Assembly: GCA_013397845.1 (NCBI GenBank)
Contig: VZTG01008547.1
Span: forward strand, 734,008 to 798,007
Direction of reading: 5' to 3'
From: Melanocharis versteri
Lineage: Eukaryota; Chordata; Aves; Passeriformes; Melanocharitidae
Length of the DNA: 64,000 nucleotides
Shown: piece by piece, positions 26,417 to 40,249 of the stretch
Numbering within the stretch: position 1 is the first letter of the stretch
How the letters are laid out: every line of letters starts with the position of its first letter
Notes under the pieces: generated by a model
Seen by the model: the letters and a program-made list of their open reading frames with translations, nothing else
What the model was told of the DNA's origin: nothing
Databases searched by the model: none
Translations under genes and position numbers: made by a program

Positions 26417-29400
26417 AGACACTGCAACCCATTCATCTATCCTCGTTGGACTCTACTTTCTTTTCTTGTCCTTTACTGTCTCTCTCTTCATGTCTCTTCC
26501 CTTGTTATTTCCATCCCAGTGGCATGTAACCTTTTCCTCCCCCACACAGATGTGTGAGAGCAATGAGAAAGGCAGAGACAAGGCACAGCGGTACCCAAGC
26601 TCCTGAGTGGCTCCTGGGACAATGGTCAGGGCTTTCCACCAGGATCTGCCTGAGCCAGGTTCAAATCTGTAATTCATCTGGCTATGTAAGTGAAAGGGAC
26701 TTTAAATGGTAATCTCATTCTTTAGCCAACCACACACTGTTTTGGGGCTGTTGGTGTTCTTGTTATGATTTTTTGCATTTCAGATGTCAGTTGGCAGAGC
26801 CAGGCGCTCTGGTGAGCAGAGGGCAGAGGCGAGGGCTCTGTCTTCAGGAAGGCAGGGTGAGGATGGGACGAGACAGAACCATGATTTCAGCAGGACTGGG
26901 TGCCTCTCCTTCTCTTGTATTGCTTTCTCTCCATGTACTCTTTCCCTCCTAACCCTGGAATGACCATAAAAAGCCAGTTCACAGTGAAGTGTAGCCATAC
27001 GCTGAACAAGATCTGATTCCCTGGGAATATGGGGATCTGAAAGGGATTCTTCTACTGTGCTTTACTGATACCTTCTTGGTGAAAATTGTGCATGGGAAGG
27101 TGCCCAGACATTGTATTTTGCTTTACATAGAAAATATCTGTGCAGGAAGCAGGCATTATTTGTTCAGTATATTTAGGAGACAAAAGTGGAAGGACACTGA
27201 TTTGTTTTTGCATTCCAAGAGATAAAGTATATTTAGTTAACAAACTACAATTCTTTACCTGTCAGCCATTTAGTGTGCTGGAAATAACTCATACCAAAAG
27301 TTATGTTTGCTTCACCTTAAAATTCTCATTCCAGGGAAAATTTTGAATATATTTTGACACTTCTGTTGTCACATAACAGATTTACATTTAAGTTCTTCAT
27401 TTATAATTTATTATTTATTAAAATTAAAAGCTCATGCTGGATACATACAGCAAATTTCAAATTCGATCAGAATAACTTTTGTAAGAATCACGCATTGTTG
27501 ATAGACATAATCCTAAAGTCTGATTGTGTACAAAAGGGAAATATTAAAGTGTTATTGACTACGAGGAAGTTTTGCTGCAGAAGAAATACAAGATTAGCTG
27601 TTTATGTTTATAACTCATGGAGACACCTGTGGTCCCAGAGGAATTCTTCTCAGTGAGGCTCATAATAATCTTATAAGTTTTACCCCAAATTTCCTTTTTG
27701 ATGGTTCTATGACTGGCTTCCTACAGTGTTTGTTCAATTCCTAAAGAAGTGGCCTATAATTTTCCTTAGATGACGATCATCTAGTCGCTTATACCCCAGA
27801 CAATCTACTGTTCACAAATTTCACCATTAAATATGACTATTTATGTTTGATTGAAATATTTGATTGAAAGCAGCTGAAATTTTTCGGTTAGCAGAAATCT
27901 ATTCCTGTTGAAAATGATAGGCACTATTTTGAAATGAAAGTATTCTCATTTCTATGTATATGCTGATACTTTCGATAAATAACAGAATTTGTAGAAGCAG
28001 GATGTGTGTTAGAAAGGAACTAATTCTGCCTTTGTAGGCATACAGCTATGTATTCCAGCAGCAAAGCTGTTAGGGATTTAATGACATTTAACATTAAAAT
28101 TATCAAAACCTTCTTGGTGCAAGAATAGAAAATCAAATATTGTCAGATTATTTCTCAGGGTCTTTGTGATGTAAAGTGTGATCTTTCTGTACATTTACCA
28201 TTGCCAAGACTTGTTACGGATAGTTCAGGATCACAGGACTCTTTACAGGTTGTGACTATGATGAAATTTGCTTTTATCAAACCCAACATAACAAGAAATA
28301 TTTTCATAAATTTTCAAAATTGATGAAAAAATGTCTGAATCTCAAATTGGAAGAATTTGAAATTAACAGCAAGTCCACTCAACAAAAGCTCTGCTAAAAT
28401 TCATATGTAAATCTGAAATCTTATCTTCTGTTCTCATGACCTTATTCATATAGATTATATGATATCATTTGTCTTCATAACTCAAATTCATACTAATGCA
28501 CAAAAGTAAGAAAAGTACCAGATCCCATGGCTGTCCAGTGATATGCCTAATTTTAAGCATTAAAATCAAAAAGAGACAGATGGGTTAAGCACTTTGCTAA
28601 ACTGGAGCAAAAAATATAAATAAATGGATTTAAAAAATTTTGTTCCCTACACAGTGTGCTGGCCACATCAGTGAGATATTTTGTTTGGTAGGTTTTGCAT
28701 AAAGCTTGCATTTTTATGGTGATTCTTGGAGGAATGTTTTAGCTTTGCAACTTGTTCAAATAGCCTCCTAAAATGCTCTACAAGAAAAAGGAGACTGTTA
28801 GTCAGTAAGAGGAACATTTTGTTTCCTCATGTAGTAGTTTCCTTGTATGTCATGGTTGCACTTGCTAGTGCTGACTCTTAATAAAATAAATCTTAAATTT
28901 GCAGTTTAGCGTATAGAATTTATGATGTTTTTCTGTTTAGCCAGTTTTGGGTTTTTAAAATTTCTTTAACATTAGCTTCAGCTGGGAAGGTTTCCACATA
29001 TCAGTGTTCACAAAGTATGTTTTACTGTCAGGGTGCTGAGCTATCTTGGATTTTAAAAATAGTAATCTGAAATGAAAACATCTGTTCTTTCTAGAAACTT
29101 TGACAACAGCTTCTGTCTACATGATGAGCTTTGAAGGAGATAATATTCTTGGAGAATCCAATGGAGATATTAATATATCAGCTTTGTTTTATTATTTCAG
29201 TTTGGCATCTCATTTCTTAAAACATTGTATTTAATTAAAAGCAAAGTCCTTATTTATAGTTCCTTGGCTAGAAATAAAACAGGACTATTTTGCTACCAAG
29301 AAATTAATAAATATTTAAAAAATATTTTTATTAGTACAGAAGAGGATTTATTTTGCATTAACATTTGATTCAGGAAGTGTAATGACAAAGTGGTTAAGAC

Positions 29401-29565
29401 TGAAACTAGCTTTCCATTTAACAGCTGATTTTTCTAGCTGTCTTAACATACCCATACTTACTTGAATTGGCCTAGAACCTGCTAATTTATATGACGATGC
29501 AAATAATTTAGCAGTCCAGGAAAAATATGCCACAAAACCTTTCATCTTCATGCAATTCAAGGGCC

Positions 29566-29581
29566 ATATATATATATATAT
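29566..29581. repeat. (AT)8 microsatellite
   Basis: A pure run of alternating A and T, 16 bases long, in the last OCA2 intron. It is short and may be polymorphic. Confidence 0.85.
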
Positions 29582-32112
29582 CACAAAAGATAAGGGAGTA
29601 CACAGTTCTCAGTAAGCACATGAAAATTCCTGATATGTAGAGTTGTAAAATGAAGACATCCTTGCAAAAAGAAGAGAATTCAAATATCCAAGTTAGAAAG
29701 TGTAAAAAGGATTGTTTACTGCTCTAGAGATGAGTGATGAATGGGACAGCTTTGGAAGTAAGTATTAGATAATAGTGGGGGCACTTGGATGTGGTGACAG
29801 TGAGAGAGAGTACGCTGGTCTGGCTTATCTTTCAATTTTGCTGCCATAAAAAGATGATTTTTTACAAAGATACAGCTTCTGCTTTATGCATCTTTATCCA
29901 AACTCACAGTAGAGGGAGGGCATGATATAACTATTAAAAATTGAGTAAATCAACATAAGAACCTCCAAGTTTAACTTTGTCAGTCTATTTAAACAGACCA
30001 TGCCCTTTCGATAAATTCTGATATTGCTCATGCCTCTTTAAAGGTTGTGCATTTATGTAGAAGTTATGAGTCCTTCTAATTATACTGTTGAACTAGAAAA
30101 AAGTATTTCCTATGCATTTTAATGATACTTCCAGAATCTCTTTTACATTTATTTTATCTATTCCTGTGAAAGGATACATTTTTTCTTGTTGCAAACATTC
30201 AGAGTGTCACTGTAGGCACTGTTGGATTATGTGAAGAGCTTGTGAGATGGCTCAGTAGCATGGTGTAAGCCAGGAGGTAATACAAGAATTCTAATGCAAG
30301 AAATCGTCTTCTGCCAGATGGAGTTGTACCTTGCCGAGAGGTGTTTACAACGCTGCTTATAGAACAACAAATGGCTCTTGGGCCTTTTGTCTGGCTTTGG
30401 GACCGAAATGACCTGGTTAATCTAGCAATATTTGCATCTATTAGTTGCTGATACCACCTTTTTTTTTTTCCTTTTTTGTTTAATTTAAATGGAATTCACA
30501 GAAACATACATTACCATGTAAGTTGCAGATGTATAAACTCATGTAACAGAAGGTCATGTCCCCAGGCTGTAGGAGCTATTTATCAGTTCCTGAGGCTAGC
30601 ACGATGTTTAGTAGCTAAATTGCTCTTGATTGCTAGGATTGTGAACTGAAAGAGTCGAGGCAAAATCTTTCAGTATTGCAGAATATTTTATTGCTCTTTT
30701 GATATTAATTCAGTTTCTGAAGTTCGGTGTGTTCCTTCTGGTAAGTGCTTCATTTGGAAATATACCGTGCTTCTGGTTTATGCTGTGCTAGTACAAGGCA
30801 CAGTTGCTGTGCAGGTAGTTTCATGAGGATTGCATTAATGTGCATGTTCTCAACTTCAAGCTGCCTACTTCACCTGGGTCTGTTGTGGTGACTTTTGCAC
30901 TTGCTGATGCCACAGATGCAAGTCCTTGTTAAGGCCCAGCACAGTTAAAAAGCAAGGCAGAGTAAAACACTGATCAAAAACATAGTACCTGTCCAGCCAA
31001 CTTGTAGTCTGGGTATAAGATAGTTCAGTATTAATGAATACAAAGAAAAGGCTAATTTAGGCTACTAAGATGAGGTGTTTAAAGTGCCCTGTACTTCCTG
31101 TGGTGGGGAAAGGATGAATGGCCTGTGGTGTGGAAAGTTTAGGTGAGGGTACTGAATTGGGAAGTACCATTCCTAAAGCATGACAGCCAGTTATGTAGTA
31201 AAAGATGATTAACTGCAAATGATCATGGAGATGTGCAAGAAAATATCTGTGAATGGCAAACAGAAAAACACTTTCTCTAAATGAGGAAGAATCTGGTACA
31301 GATAAGTAGTGGCATTGCTCAGAAATGGAGGATCTTGTATTGGAGCCATTTCCTTTCTGTTCTTCATTTGTTATCGTTCATATCCAGCGGTAGCTCTTTT
31401 TATACCTTTTTCTTACTTCCTTTGCATTTTAACCATACATAGAGTGTTTCACATACATCAGATATCTGGAAATCTTTTTTTGCTCTCTTTATTTTGCTTT
31501 GAAACCATCTCTGCCTGGCTCTGCAGGTGGCTTCCCTTCAGTCAGGAATAATTGACCTTTTGTGATTTGTGTCTGCATGTGTGAGAACTCCATTGTTATC
31601 CTGCGCTTGTTCTCTTTAGGGCAGAGATGTTGCTGCATGTTTTAAGGACACAGCAAGCACAAGGTTTGTAGAAAAAAGTAAATTCTTTTATAAGACAAAT
31701 TACTGAGTTTAGGGGAAAAAAATGTGTGAGTTGATCTGAAGATAGATAGGGACCCCAGTGCTCATGTATGCATATATGTGCTTATCTCTTTCTGATAGCT
31801 GCACAGATTGCTGCCTAGTTCAGAGTGCCTCAGTTTTGGACACTCCAATTTCGGCGATGTTAGTCCAGCTGAGAGAGAAACACAAAGAAGTGTAATACTG
31901 AACCGCAAAGAAGATCTCTGGTACTATCAGTTGTGCCAGGGCAAAATGAAGCGGAAGGATATTGATAAGGTGACTTTACAGGCAATTTGGGGGATCCCTA
32001 CCAGTGCTAGGATGCTTTTTGGGAGTAAGCTACTAACTTGAAATATAACAAATGGTGATGAGGGCTAACACCAGGATGCAGCTGGAAACATGGTACTGTG
32101 AATAAACTGTGA

Positions 32113-32140
32113 ATAGACTAGATTTACGTTACTAGTCTAT
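32113..32140. repeat. Perfect 9-bp inverted repeat, 10-nt loop
   Basis: The arms atagactag (32113-32121) and ctagtctat (32132-32140) flank atttacgtta. This is an isolated intronic hairpin with no recognised role. Confidence 0.75.
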
Positions 32141-32329
32141 GTAAGCTGACAATGGTTGTGCTTTTGTAAGAAGAGAACTAGTGAAGGGATACAAAGAGAA
32201 TCCTGCAATGATCAAACTTTCGGAACTGGAGAATAATCCTCGGTATTTCTTGAAGTCAAACAAAAGAAGCATTGAGAAACTGAGGTAGCCATAAGTTAGC
32301 GTTTTAGTTACGTGAATAGTCAGGAAAGA

Positions 32330-32990
32330 ACACTTAAGCAGAGCTAATCTGCAAGAGCTTTAGAAGTAACTTGAAATGTGAGTCCAAACAGACTAAAATT
32401 ATATGCGAGGATAAGGAGCACAAGTGATAGTGGTATGAGAAAAGGAAGTAAATGGAAAGATTTGCATAGATAAAAAAAAGAGAATGGTGCTGGCTGGCAT
32501 GTAGAGTAAACTGATAGCTAGACATCAGTAAAGACCTGGCAGAGGAGTGCACTGAACTTTGATTTGAAGAGAGTGAGGTTAGATTAATTGGAGGGAACAA
32601 GATCAGTGAATTGTCAGCACAGGAGACATTGCTGGATTGCATGTAGTCTGTGGTGAAATTACCTGGAGTGAGAGGCAAGGGAAGTCAGAGAAGAGAGTCA
32701 AGAACAGCATCTCTTTGAGAAGAGGACACAGTGACACACATGTGAAGAGAGATCAGTGGAGAGCTGGAAGATGAAGAGGCCTCCAAGGCCAAGAATAGTA
32801 CAGGCAGACGTGTCAAAACCAGTGACTTGCCAGGAGGAAGAGAAAGGAATATTACTTCTAGTTTCACTTAAGAGGTCAGCAGAGGGGACTCCAGTGAGAG
32901 TGATTTTGTTGGCAATAAAATGAAATGTTCTATTATTATCAAGTATTATTAGTTTCTGTTGCTGGCAGAAGAAAAAAAAAAAGAGGGCCA
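32330..32990. other. Purine-rich, strand-asymmetric stretch, possible degraded repeat
   Basis: For about 650 bases the + strand is strongly biased to A and G (gaagagagatcagtgg, gaggaagagaaagg, gaagaaaaaaaaaaagaggg). This gives several overlapping Ser/Leu/Phe-rich open frames on the - strand, the longest being 114 codons at 32334-32678. I do not recognise a protein in them. The texture resembles an old, decayed interspersed repeat, but I could not name a family. Confidence 0.4.
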
Positions 32991-35900
32991 AGCTGAGGCT
33001 TGAAATGAAATCTCTTCTTGGTTGTAGTAGTTTACATTACAGCTTATTGAGGAAAATCCTATTTTTTGGTATATATACACTAACATAGAGGAAAACTACA
33101 TGACCTGCCTTAGATTGTGGGCCTGGCCCAACCAGATGCTGTGAATTTTGTGCAAGGTTTATGCTTTTTACAAGGAGAAATAGGCAGAACGTAATGTATA
33201 ACTTTCTCACTGGCCCTGCAGGGCTTTTTGACTTACAGCATGAACTAATTTCTTTTCTCTGCCAGAAATGCATGTACATGGAAAAGAAGCTTTATATCTG
33301 GTAAACTGACGTTCAAAAAGCTGTTGGTTAAGTCTTCAATCACTTCTCATGCTTACATGGCCTTCGGTGTTGTCTCATTGTTCTATTCAGACTGCAGAAT
33401 AAATATCTCCTCAGTTAAATGGTTACTAAGCTTATCCCACGTTTTCAATATTGTAGTGCAAATCTGAGTACATTCTTCTGACACAAAGTATATTTAGTCA
33501 GTGTATATTCTGAAGTGCTAGCAATTAGTATGTCAATGCATAGAAGAATTTGAAACACTAAATATGTGCTGAAGCTTATCATTAAATAAATTACTTCAGG
33601 GACACTCGTGCAAGTTGTTTATTTCCATTGTAACTACCAGAGCACAGTATATTTGGTGCAAACTTAATAATGTAGTTGCATTTAGAAAAAGTCTTCAAAT
33701 ACATTTTTCATCCTTAATAATTTCAACCAATACATACAAGCAGTTCACTTGTTCTTTATATTTTGGCAGACATTATTCTTCATCATAAGAATAAATGGAG
33801 TTTTCAGGTATGAGGTACACTGATGGAATAATAATTTTTGGCTTTGTGAGATTTCTGAACAGTATTTAGAGTATGTAACTTCAGATTAGAAACTGCATGC
33901 AGAAGTATTATCACTTTGAGCCATAATTATACATTATTCCCTACTCTAGTAATGTTTTCATGTTCAATAGGTATACATCTGAGTAGTAAACTGATTAAAA
34001 TCTTGAAGCCTTTGAACTTTGTTAGAGATTATTCATTAAGTCATACAGTTATTAAAAATATTTCAGTAAATGGAACTTCACTTTTTAACTGCCTATTAAA
34101 GTCTAGATATGTATACTGTGGAGGTATCAACAGCATCACACTAATTAAATCATGTTGAAATTTAAAATTAAATTGTGATAATAATTTTTTTCTTTTTTTT
34201 TTTAATAGCTGAATTTTAGTTTTTCTATATAACTTAACAGTTCCTTAGGAATTACATGAAATTTCAAAATGTATGCTAATTCATGCCAAATTTTCACTTC
34301 ACTTTTCTTTCTCTTCCCTGTTACCTTCCCACGCCTATAAGCACTCTGATAATATTGGAGACTGGAAGTATATAATGGAAGCACATGCAAAGCTAGATCT
34401 CTTGCTCTAATCCTTCTTGAGTCATATCAAGTTATCTCCTTGTAACAAGTATGTTTCAGGAAAAAAAAAAAAAAGAATGCTTTTGAAAAGCTTTTTGTTC
34501 CTTTCTTTCCATCAAAGCCTAACTTTTCATCTGCTTTCCTGTACAGTCATATTGCTACGAATGTGCGCTGTGTTTTCCACCTAATAACTTCTGAATGTGC
34601 TTATCAACTTCAAACACTTTTGTCAGGGGAGAGAGTGGTGGGGATAGGGGGCTTGATTTCTCAAGTATAATTAAAATCCCTGAAATGTCATCAAAGTTGG
34701 TGGCTGGGAAGAAGAAAGAAACCCTATTAATATTCTCACCGGGGGAAAGAGCAGTCTGAGGCCACACTTCTTTACACACTGAAAAAATCCATGCAGGTGA
34801 GCATCATTATAAGTTACAGAAGAAAGGTTTCTACCTAGACAGAAAGTCAATCAAACTTAAGACACAAATAGATAGGAAATAAGGCTTCATTATTTTCTGG
34901 TGTTGATGGAGCTGCTTGTCAGTAAAGGCAAGATTCATTTCACCTCACTTTTCCATTCTGCAGTGTTGATATCTTTATTTCCATACTTGGCTCTCATTGT
35001 AGTCATTGGAGAGAAGCAGCTCTTAGAAGGTCATTCATTGCAGAGTATGAGTTTCGTGGGGGTTTGAGCTCATAAAGAAATGGGAGAAGATGATAGTCCT
35101 ATTCCAACAAACTGTGCATCGAAAGCTATGGATAAACGAGTTGGTGGGAGCAGGGAGGGAAGGGAGCTTGAGAAGGGAACAAGTCCAGGCAAGCAGGGGT
35201 GATTGTAAGAAGAGAAGAATTACTGAAGCACTTGCTCGTTTACATGCTTTTTGTAATTTGACTTGGAGAGAAAAAAAGCCAAACTGCCTTAACTCAGTTT
35301 CTGTTTCTATGCCACCTGGGAGATGATATAAAGTTCATATACAGTTGTTTGTACTGAGCAACACATATTTGAATTCTCACATGCGTAATGTCTTATGTTC
35401 TGATATAAAGTGGTTTTGTTTCCCAAAAAATTCCTACTTTTTTCAGCTTCTTTCAGATTCATCAAATGCCAAGTTTCCAGTTAATTACAACATGCTCAAT
35501 TTGATTAGACAGTCACTATAGTTGCTGAACAAGAGTGTTATTCAAACATTGTTGAAATTAGAAAGTGGTTTTCTAATTAAATAGGGTATTTTTGCAATTA
35601 CCAGAATTATTCAGTGCTGGATTGAAAATATTTGTTTGGAGAAATTCTGTATCTCCAAACACTGTTTTGCAAAACAATTTGCAAGAGATCCAAACAAAAG
35701 ATAACTTAGACGGCAGAAAGAGATATGAAATCTGGGGAACTCAGAGAACACTGTCAGTATGAAACTTACATACATTTGCCATGTATACTCTGATTAATAA
35801 GCCTTCTTATGAGAAAATATTAATTTTTCCTCAGCTAGGGCTTGCTTTATCCAATGTTTTATGTTTGCCTACCAAAGCATCATACAGGCATTTGGGGTCA

Positions 35901-36530
35901 CATCATAATGTAGTCTACAGGACATTTAAATTTCTCAAATAATTTGGTATTTTTAGTAGAACTAGCAAAGTGATTTTCCCTTTGACTAGATAATGTGTTA
36001 AGCCGACTATCCCGGTGTCTCCCAGCACAATCAGAAGAAAGGAGGGTTTACTGTTTACATTATTTTCATTAAAATGCATTTGAATTTAGAGCTGCTTGAA
36101 GAAGGTTGTGCTTTTTATGGAATAGGAAATAGATTTTTATTTTCTTGTGCAAACTAGAGACTATTTTTCACACAAAAGATGTGGTAGTATTTACTGTATT
36201 CCTTGCTTTTTTGCTGCTTGAACTTAGCAGTGAATATTGATAACTTAAAAAAAAAATCTTCCTCATTATATTTACACTCAGGGGTACTACATTAATATAA
36301 AGAGCACTAGTAAAACACTTGAATTATAAATTCCTGATCATTACTTGCAGTTTTTCAGCTTCGATGAAGGTTACTTAAATAGGGCTACTCTAAAGTTTAA
36401 AACAGAAAAGTAGCAGCTCAATGGGCTAAAACAATAATGGTTAGGTAGTGAGAATGCTTTTAAATTGATAGTGACTAAGAACTGCTTTTATGGGAGAAGG
36501 TACAAAACTTACTCCTGAAAAATAAATAAA

Positions 36531-36640
36531 GTTTTGTTGGTTTGGGGAGCTTTTTTGGGGGGTGTTTGGGTTGTTGGGGGGTGTTTGTTTGTTTGTTTGT
36601 GATTTTGTTTATTTGGTTGTTTGTTTTTGTTGTGAGGGGT
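36531..36640 (+). repeat. T/G-rich low-complexity tract with (GTTT)n and G-quadruplex potential
   Basis: Over 110 bases the + strand is almost only T and G. It contains four G-runs at 36544-36547, 36557-36562, 36568-36570 and 36576-36581, separated by loops of 9, 5 and 5 bases. Four GTTT units follow at about 36583-36600. The G-run pattern fits a G-quadruplex on the + (OCA2 sense) strand with one longish loop. Confidence 0.75.
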
Positions 36641-38044
36641 CAGTTTTATTCCACACGTCTTAAAAAATTCTAGTAAAGAAAAAGGAAAGGATTAGTCCTA
36701 GGAAAGTTTATGAAAGAGTGCTGGGCTGAAGGATTTCTGTGTTTGTTTTTGTCTCCTTTGTGGTATTGTTTGACATATATTACTAAATATTACTAAATAA
36801 TTTTAAAAATATTTGTGGTTTTTTTTTCTGTGTTTGTTATTAAGCCATTTGTTATTTTCTTTACTGCTTGCTGATAATAAAGGCTGAAAAAAACTATTAG
36901 AGCTTCAAAACTAAATGTCATCATATAGATAAATTGTTTTTCTAGTATTATGGAAATTATCGAAAGAATAGACTTTCTGAAGGCAAAGGGAAATAAAACC
37001 CCATCTAATTATTCCACTCAAGAAATACTCATATTCCACCTCTGGCACTGTAAGGATATTAATACCTAGCTTTTGTTTCAGATTTTGTTCATAATGCTAC
37101 AGTAGAAATGCATTAAAGTGTGTTACTGTACCTTCTCTTTCTAAGACAGGAAATTCGAAACTCTGTTGACCTTAGCTGGAAAGGCCAAATTCAGAGAAAT
37201 AAACTAACGTGGAAAATGTCTTAAACATATCTGAAAAAATAATCCTGATATTTTAGAAAGTTGATAATGTGTTTTTCTGGTGGGACTTAGGAATGGTTCA
37301 GAATCACTTGATGACACTTAAACCAACTGTTTGATGATCCAAGCTGTTCAAAGGACTAAAACAGAAAAAGGATGAAGACTGGAGGTGCATGTAACCCGGG
37401 TGTAAATCACTGACCCAGGACATCTCCTACATAACTCACTTGTTAGTGAACTTCTATTACCCTTCTGTGTTCTGTTGTCAGCTAAGTTTAGACCCATTTG
37501 CATGCTTGCATTCCTGGAGTAGCAATCCTTCTCTTCCTCTGCAGAATTGGATATGGGAGGAGGGAAGCAGAAATAAGTGTAGCAACCATCTTAGTATTTT
37601 TTTTTTGCCCACTTGTTGAAAATATGAACAAAGTTAATTATCTTCATAATTTAATTTTAAAAACCCAGTGATATTGTTTCTGTTTTTGCCCGATTTCAGT
37701 CACTCTAATTCCTATTCCCAACACAGGCCTGAGTAACACTCATGATGGTGTGGGTTAGATGACAACACCAGGACTAACGTGTCTTTCTCAAAGAAATTTC
37801 TGAAAATGTAGTACATTTTTAAGAATTGAGAACTGGACTTTCTCAAGCTCTGCCCTATCAGTTGGAAGTGCCTTAAGGCCTAAGTTTGCCATCTGCAGCA
37901 ATTAGACAGTGATGCTCCTGATTGACTGATTACGACATCTGTGAACTGGTCATGTAACTAAGCCCATGTTTAAACATCCTGCTGGTGGTACTTACCTGAC
38001 TCCCCACACTATCCTTTTTCCATTTTCTCCATCTGTTAGGTCTC

Positions 38045-38368
38045 CTCGGGGTGACCTTGTTGTGGTCTTCCAGTACCTGAAGGGAGCCTATGAGAAAGAT
38101 GGAGAGAGACTATTTACAAAACCATAATGGCTCCAAACAGAGAGTAGGCGTAGATTAGATATTAAAAAAAGCTTTACCGTGAATATGGTGAGACACAGGC
38201 ACAAGCTGCCCGGAGAAGCTATGGATGCCTCATCCCTGGAAGTGTTTGAAGTAGGCTGGATGGAGCTCTGAGGAACCTGGTCTAGTGAGATGTTATCCCT
38301 GCCCACTGCAGGGGGGTTGGAGCTAGATGATCTTTAAGGTCCCTTCCAACCCAGGCCATTCTATGATT
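38045..38368 (+). mobile_element. CR1 LINE, 5'-truncated copy with intact 3' tail
   Basis: This is a textbook CR1 3' end in sense orientation. It begins in gaccttgttg...ttccagtacctgaaggg, continues through gctgcccggagaagctatgg and ccctggaagtgtttgaag, and ends ggttggagctagatgatcttt, tcccttccaaccc, ccattctatgatt. Only the 3' non-coding part survives, about 320 bases. The normal CR1 8-bp terminal repeat is present about once. It has no coding capacity. Among the window's CR1 copies it is the closest to the familiar consensus, and it is the only one in sense orientation to OCA2. Confidence 0.95.
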
Positions 38369-40249
38369 TTCTTTCATCTCATTAAAAAAGTTGGTATTTA
38401 TCTGTGACAATCCAGAGGGTATATTTATATATTTTTTTTTTCTAATGCTTTTTATGTGGGAGCTTTAACATGCTGTGGAATGGATGCACTTAGAATAGGA
38501 TTCATTTAATTTAACCTTAGTTTGCTAGTGCACTTAAAATTAGACCTGTTTATAAAAGTTTTCCTTGTAAAAAGCATGCAAGAGCTCAGACCTGTGGCTT
38601 CTCTGGGGTAGTAAGGCCTCTACACTGCAGTGCACGATCGTGGCAGCGAGGGCTTGTGAGACTCCACCTGCCCCCTCATTTGCCTTTGGTTAACATTTCG
38701 TGGTGGGTGGGAGGGAAACCTCCAAGTGCACCCTGCTGGAATGAAAATCTCCACTCTTTGCTGTTCTCTTAGACTGTGCAGCCTGTAGCATAAGGTTTGT
38801 GGTGGAAAGTTTGCTGGCCTTGCATCATTAACAGCCTTTTGTCAGGAGGCATCTGCTGAGTTCATAATGAAAAATAATCATTAGTGCACAGGAAACATCC
38901 TTCTACTTCTTAATTCAGAATGCAATTACATCGCTCCTTTGTCCTGGTGAACTTCTGTACGTGAGTTCTCTGTCATTACATTGTGTGGCACAAGAATGGG
39001 AATCTCAAAGTGGAGAGAAAAAGAGGGAAACGGTGGAACATACTGTTTTTTATGCAACATCTGGCTTTTTAGCAAAGTCTAGGGCTTTTAAAATAGTCAA
39101 GTGTGCTGTGATGAACTTATTAAAGAATGGGCTGATTAATCTCTACCATAAAATGTCATTTCCTTTTATCTTGTGCTTTCACCAAAATAAAAGAGTACAT
39201 TTGGAAGAAAATAAAACCTAAGAAAAGTGCCCCAAGATACCATTTGTGAGGGTTGAGAATAAGGACATTAATGGAAATAACATTCAAGCATCTTCCTTTC
39301 CTGAATCCTCGCTAAAAAAAAAGCAAGATAATAAGGGGTTAGTAAAGGTTATTTAATTTGAAACATTTTGGAACTAAAATAAATCACAGTAAATTTCTGC
39401 CATATCCATTATCTTTGATTTGTTTAGACAATATACAAATACAATGGAGTCTAAAATATGGGTAGATACAGTTTGTTTCAAAAACATATAAACCATTTTA
39501 TTTTATGGGACATTTCTATAGCAGAGAGATTTGAGCTATAAAAAGGTATTTTAACAAAAATGTCCTTAAGCCCTGAATTTGTTTTTTGCAAGCCAGAAAA
39601 GCATATAATTTTCAGAAGTGAGTTTACAATATGTTAAATGTTTCATAAAATACAGAAACTGTACCGGCAAATATTGCAAAACCTATTTCAGCAGTCCTAA
39701 TGCATTCATTTTTGCACAGTAAACCTCACTAGTTTTGTATAAATCTATCTCATTAGTAGAATATTTGTATCAGATCCATTCAAACAATTCATGAGAACAA
39801 GTGCTGTCAGACGAGACATACTTCATTGATTTTCTCTTCCAGTTGGCCATGATGATTTTAATCTTCTTAAGCTCAAGACTCACAACCACACCTCATTACA
39901 CAGATGTGTGGGAGAGGAATAAGTATGGCTTTCCCAAGAAGCTGAACCAATTACATATATTTGCATTTCCTAGATTTTAGGATGGCGCAAATGTTTCATA
40001 ACAAAACCAGAAGCCACAAATTGAGGATAAAATTTGCTTTGGGATCCACCTAAAAGATGTGGAGAGCAAATATATTGCTAATATGTGATGATAGATAGAT
40101 CCAAGAGTGACATGAAGCGCTGATAAAATAAAAAAACACTAACAGATCATCTTGAATCTTTATGCCGCTCTTTATCATGGCATCTCATACTTCTTTAGTA
40201 GGGTATGAAGCGAACTATACATCTACAGAGAAGATATTCTCCTAATAAT

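Noticed and set aside
26640..26680. tRNA B-box-like ggttcaaatc
   Set aside because: No A box at the right distance and no cloverleaf can be drawn.
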